Both the position numbers and the translations under genes were made by a program. From Bacteroidota bacterium (GTDB taxonomy: Bacteria > Bacteroidota > Bacteroidia > Flavobacteriales > Flavobacteriaceae): a DNA stretch of 6,402 nucleotides. Under the pieces are notes generated by a model. That model had not been told where the DNA came from and searched no databases. It saw nothing but the letters and a program-made list of their open reading frames with translations. The DNA lies in contig JAJYSO010000109.1 in the NCBI GenBank assembly GCA_021793535.1, positions 1 through 6,402 of the forward strand, read 5' to 3'. Each line of letters opens with the position of its first letter. The stretch's first letter is position 1. Below, one piece after another: positions 4,226 to 6,402 of this stretch.

Positions 4226-6402
4226 TTACTCTAAAACTTTAAGTTTTGCAAAACGTAGGAGAAGTTTTTTTACCCCTCCTGTATCAAAATCAATCTCAGC
4301 TTTTTTATCTTGTCCAATACCCTCTACATTCAAAACCCTTCCCAGTCCAAATCTTTGATGCTCGACTGTTTGACCCTGTTCTAGATCCAGGATTTTTACA
4401 GTGGATTTTACGGAGTCTATACTTTTCTTCGAGCGTAGTCGCCGAAGCTTTTGCAATTGCTCTTCCGTGGGTTTGTGTGAAGGAGGAGTGCCTTTTTGAG
4501 GTTTAGTTTGACGGAGCTTGCTTTTATCCACTTCACCAAAAATATCCGTATTTAGAAAAGGTTTATATCGGTATGTATCTTCCGATACCCAGAAATCCAG
4601 ATAATCCTTATCGATTTCTTCGATAAACCGGCTCGGTTCTGCTTCCTGAAGCTTTCCCCATCTATAGCGCGACTGGGTGTAAGTGATGAATGCCCTTTTC
4701 TCTGCTCGGGTTAAAGCGACATAAAACAACCGCCTTTCTTCTTCTAATTCTGCACGTGTATTCATGCTAAAGGCCGAGGGGAATAGATCTTCTTCCATTC
4801 CCACAATAAACACATAAGGGAATTCCAGTCCTTTGGCTAGATGAATGGTCATGAGCGAGACTCGATCTTCATCCGAAGTATCTTTGTCCAAATCGGTGAT
4901 GAGAGCAACATCTTCCAGAAATTCATTCAAAGAACCCGTGGCCTCAGCGACCTCTTTCTGGCCTTCTACAAAATCCTGTATCCCGTTTAACAACTCTTCG
5001 ATATTTTCTACACGGGTAATACCCTCCGGGGTTCCGTCTTTTTTGAGCTCCCTGAGTAAACCAGTCTTTTTGGCGATTAATGCCGTCATTTCGAAGGCGT
5101 CTTTTGACTGTGAACTGATTTGAAAACTTTTGATCATGTTGACAAAGTTTGTCAGCTTGGTTTGGATACCCCGGTTGATTTTGAGGTCTATTTTTGAGAT
5201 ATTTTCGATGATCTCAAAAATGGATCTGTTGTAATGATTTGCTGCTAAGATCAGCCGATCTAAAGTGGTATTTCCGATCCCGCGGGCCGGGAAATTGATA
5301 ATTCGTTTAAGTGCCTCTTCATCCTTGGTATTGACCACCAGCCTTAGATACGCCAATACGTCTTTAACTTCTTTGCGTTGGTAAAAAGAAAGCCCTCCAT
5401 AGATGCGATAGGGGATATCTCTTTTTCTTAAAGCATCCTCAATCGATCTGCTTTGTGCGTTGGTTCGGTATAATACCGCGAAGGCATTGTTTCGCAACTG
5501 GTATTCCATTTTGTTCTCAAAGATGGATTGTGCCACAAAGCGCCCTTCTTCGCCGTCATTAAGTAGACGGTTGACCACGATTTTGGGACCATCTTCGTTT
5601 TGTGTCCATACCTCTTTCTCCAATCGGGTTTTATTTTTTTCGATAACGGAATTCGCGGCCTTGACAATATTTTGAGTGGAGCGATAATTTTGTTCGAGGC
5701 GGAAGGTCTTTACATTGCTGTAATCGCGTTGAAAATTTAAAATGTTGTCAATGTTTGCTCCTCTGAAGGCATATATACTCTGGGCGTCATCCCCCACGAC
5801 ACATATGTTTTGGAAGCGATCACTTAAGGCTCGTATGATAAGGTATTGGGAATGGTTGGTATCTTGGTACTCATCTACCAGAATGTATTTAAAGCGCATT
5901 TGGTATTTCGCTAATACTTCAGGGAAGCGATTGAGCAACTCGTTTGTCTTGAGCAATAAGTCATCGAAATCCATGGCGCCTGCTTTGAAACAACGCTCTA
6001 CATAATGTTTGTAGATTTCTCCCATTCGGGGGTGCTTAGCCATCGCGTCGGCCTCCATATATTCTGGATTTTGAAAATAGGCTTTTACCGTAATCAAACT
6101 GTTTTTATAGGAGGAAATCCGCGAGTACACCTGTTTGTATTTATAAACATCTTTATCGAGCCTTAGTTCTTTGATGATATCTCTGATCAGGCGCTGCGAG
6201 TCCTGTGTGTCATAAATAGAGAAATTTGAGGGATACCCTAACTTCTCTGCTTCCTGTCGCAGCAATCGAGCAAAAACCGAGTGGAAGGTACCCATCCACA
6301 AATTTTTGGCTTCACTGGTTCCTACAATCGAAGAAATTCTGTTTTTCATCTCCCGAGCCGCCTTATTGGTAAAGGTCAAAGACAAGATATTGAATGGGTC
6401 CA
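4226..6402 (-). CDS. uvrD: UvrD/PcrA-type superfamily 1A DNA helicase (N-terminus off window)
   Basis: The frame stays open to the right edge: codons before 6385 read DPFNI and run into LSLTFTNKAAREMK, so the gene starts outside the window. The TTG at 6383-6385 is an internal leucine, not a start. Counting from it, motif Ia is FTNKAAREMK (5-14), Ib is GTFHSVFAR (32-40), II (Walker B) is DEYQDT (171-176; bases 5858-5875), III is GDDAQSIYAFRGA (198-210), IV is FRLEQNYRS (228-236), V is TIHLAKGLEF (513-522) and VI is RLFYVALTRAEK (552-563). Domain 1B spans roughly 42-145 and 2B roughly 335-500. A basic linker (about 620-665) leads to a C-terminal Tudor-like segment, VEHQRFGLGRVLNVEGIG at 674-691, which in PcrA/UvrD contacts RNA polymerase. 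The Q motif and Walker A (about 60 residues) are missing only because of the window edge. Family members are 3'-5' translocases in nucleotide excision and mismatch repair and in removal of replication-transcription conflicts. It is the most upstream visible gene of the probable operon with the YciO-type gene. Confidence 0.95.
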   Translation of the reverse strand, partial: DPFNILSLTFTNKAAREMKNRISSIVGTSEAKNLWMGTFHSVFARLLRQEAEKLGYPSNFSIYDTQDSQRLIRDIIKELRLDKDVYKYKQVYSRISSYKNSLITVKAYFQNPEYMEADAMAKHPRMGEIYKHYVERCFKAGAMDFDDLLLKTNELLNRFPEVLAKYQMRFKYILVDEYQDTNHSQYLIIRALSDRFQNICVVGDDAQSIYAFRGANIDNILNFQRDYSNVKTFRLEQNYRSTQNIVKAANSVIEKNKTRLEKEVWTQNEDGPKIVVNRLLNDGEEGRFVAQSIFENKMEYQLRNNAFAVLYRTNAQSRSIEDALRKRDIPYRIYGGLSFYQRKEVKDVLAYLRLVVNTKDEEALKRIINFPARGIGNTTLDRLILAANHYNRSIFEIIENISKIDLKINRGIQTKLTNFVNMIKSFQISSQSKDAFEMTALIAKKTGLLRELKKDGTPEGITRVENIEELLNGIQDFVEGQKEVAEATGSLNEFLEDVALITDLDKDTSDEDRVSLMTIHLAKGLEFPYVFIVGMEEDLFPSAFSMNTRAELEEERRLFYVALTRAEKRAFITYTQSRYRWGKLQEAEPSRFIEEIDKDYLDFWVSEDTYRYKPFLNTDIFGEVDKSKLRQTKPQKGTPPSHKPTEEQLQKLRRLRSKKSIDSVKSTVKILDLEQGQTVEHQRFGLGRVLNVEGIGQDKKAEIDFDTGGVKKLLLRFAKLKVLE

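Overview
The window looks like a core chromosomal segment of a Bacteroidota bacterium, most likely a member of the Flavobacteriaceae. This rests on the family types present (a UvrD/PcrA helicase with flavobacterial-style motifs, a YciO-type YrdC protein, an exported DUF4159 protein, a PG_1098/THUMP-like methyltransferase), on moderately low GC, and on the absence of clear Shine-Dalgarno sequences before the starts. The assignment is inference from protein resemblance; there is no rRNA gene to confirm it.

All six genes lie on the minus strand, so transcription runs from right to left. At the right, 4226-6402 is a UvrD/PcrA-type DNA helicase whose N-terminus lies beyond the window. After 53 nt comes a YrdC-domain protein of the YciO type (3555-4172). 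It overlaps by 4 nt (ATGA) a secreted DUF4159 protein (2881-3558). These three probably form one transcription unit.

A 209-nt gap (2672-2880) follows, with no convincing gene, some potential secondary structure, and a weak Bacteroidota-type -7 promoter element at its left end. Next come an AI-2E/PerM-family membrane protein (1583-2671) and, only 2 nt further on, a class I SAM-dependent methyltransferase with a C-terminal THUMP-like domain (375-1580). These two are almost certainly translationally coupled. After a 74-nt gap the chromosome-partitioning ATPase ParA starts (1-300) and runs off the left edge.

Functionally the segment holds genome maintenance (helicase, ParA), RNA-modification-related or nucleotide-binding proteins (YciO type, THUMP-like methyltransferase) and two poorly understood envelope proteins (DUF4159, AI-2E family). 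I see no mobile element, CRISPR array, tRNA or rRNA, and no evidence of a new defence or biosynthetic system. The points most worth a second look are the missing TsaC signature residues in the YciO-type protein, the methyltransferase of unknown substrate coupled to a membrane protein, and the 2672-2880 gap.
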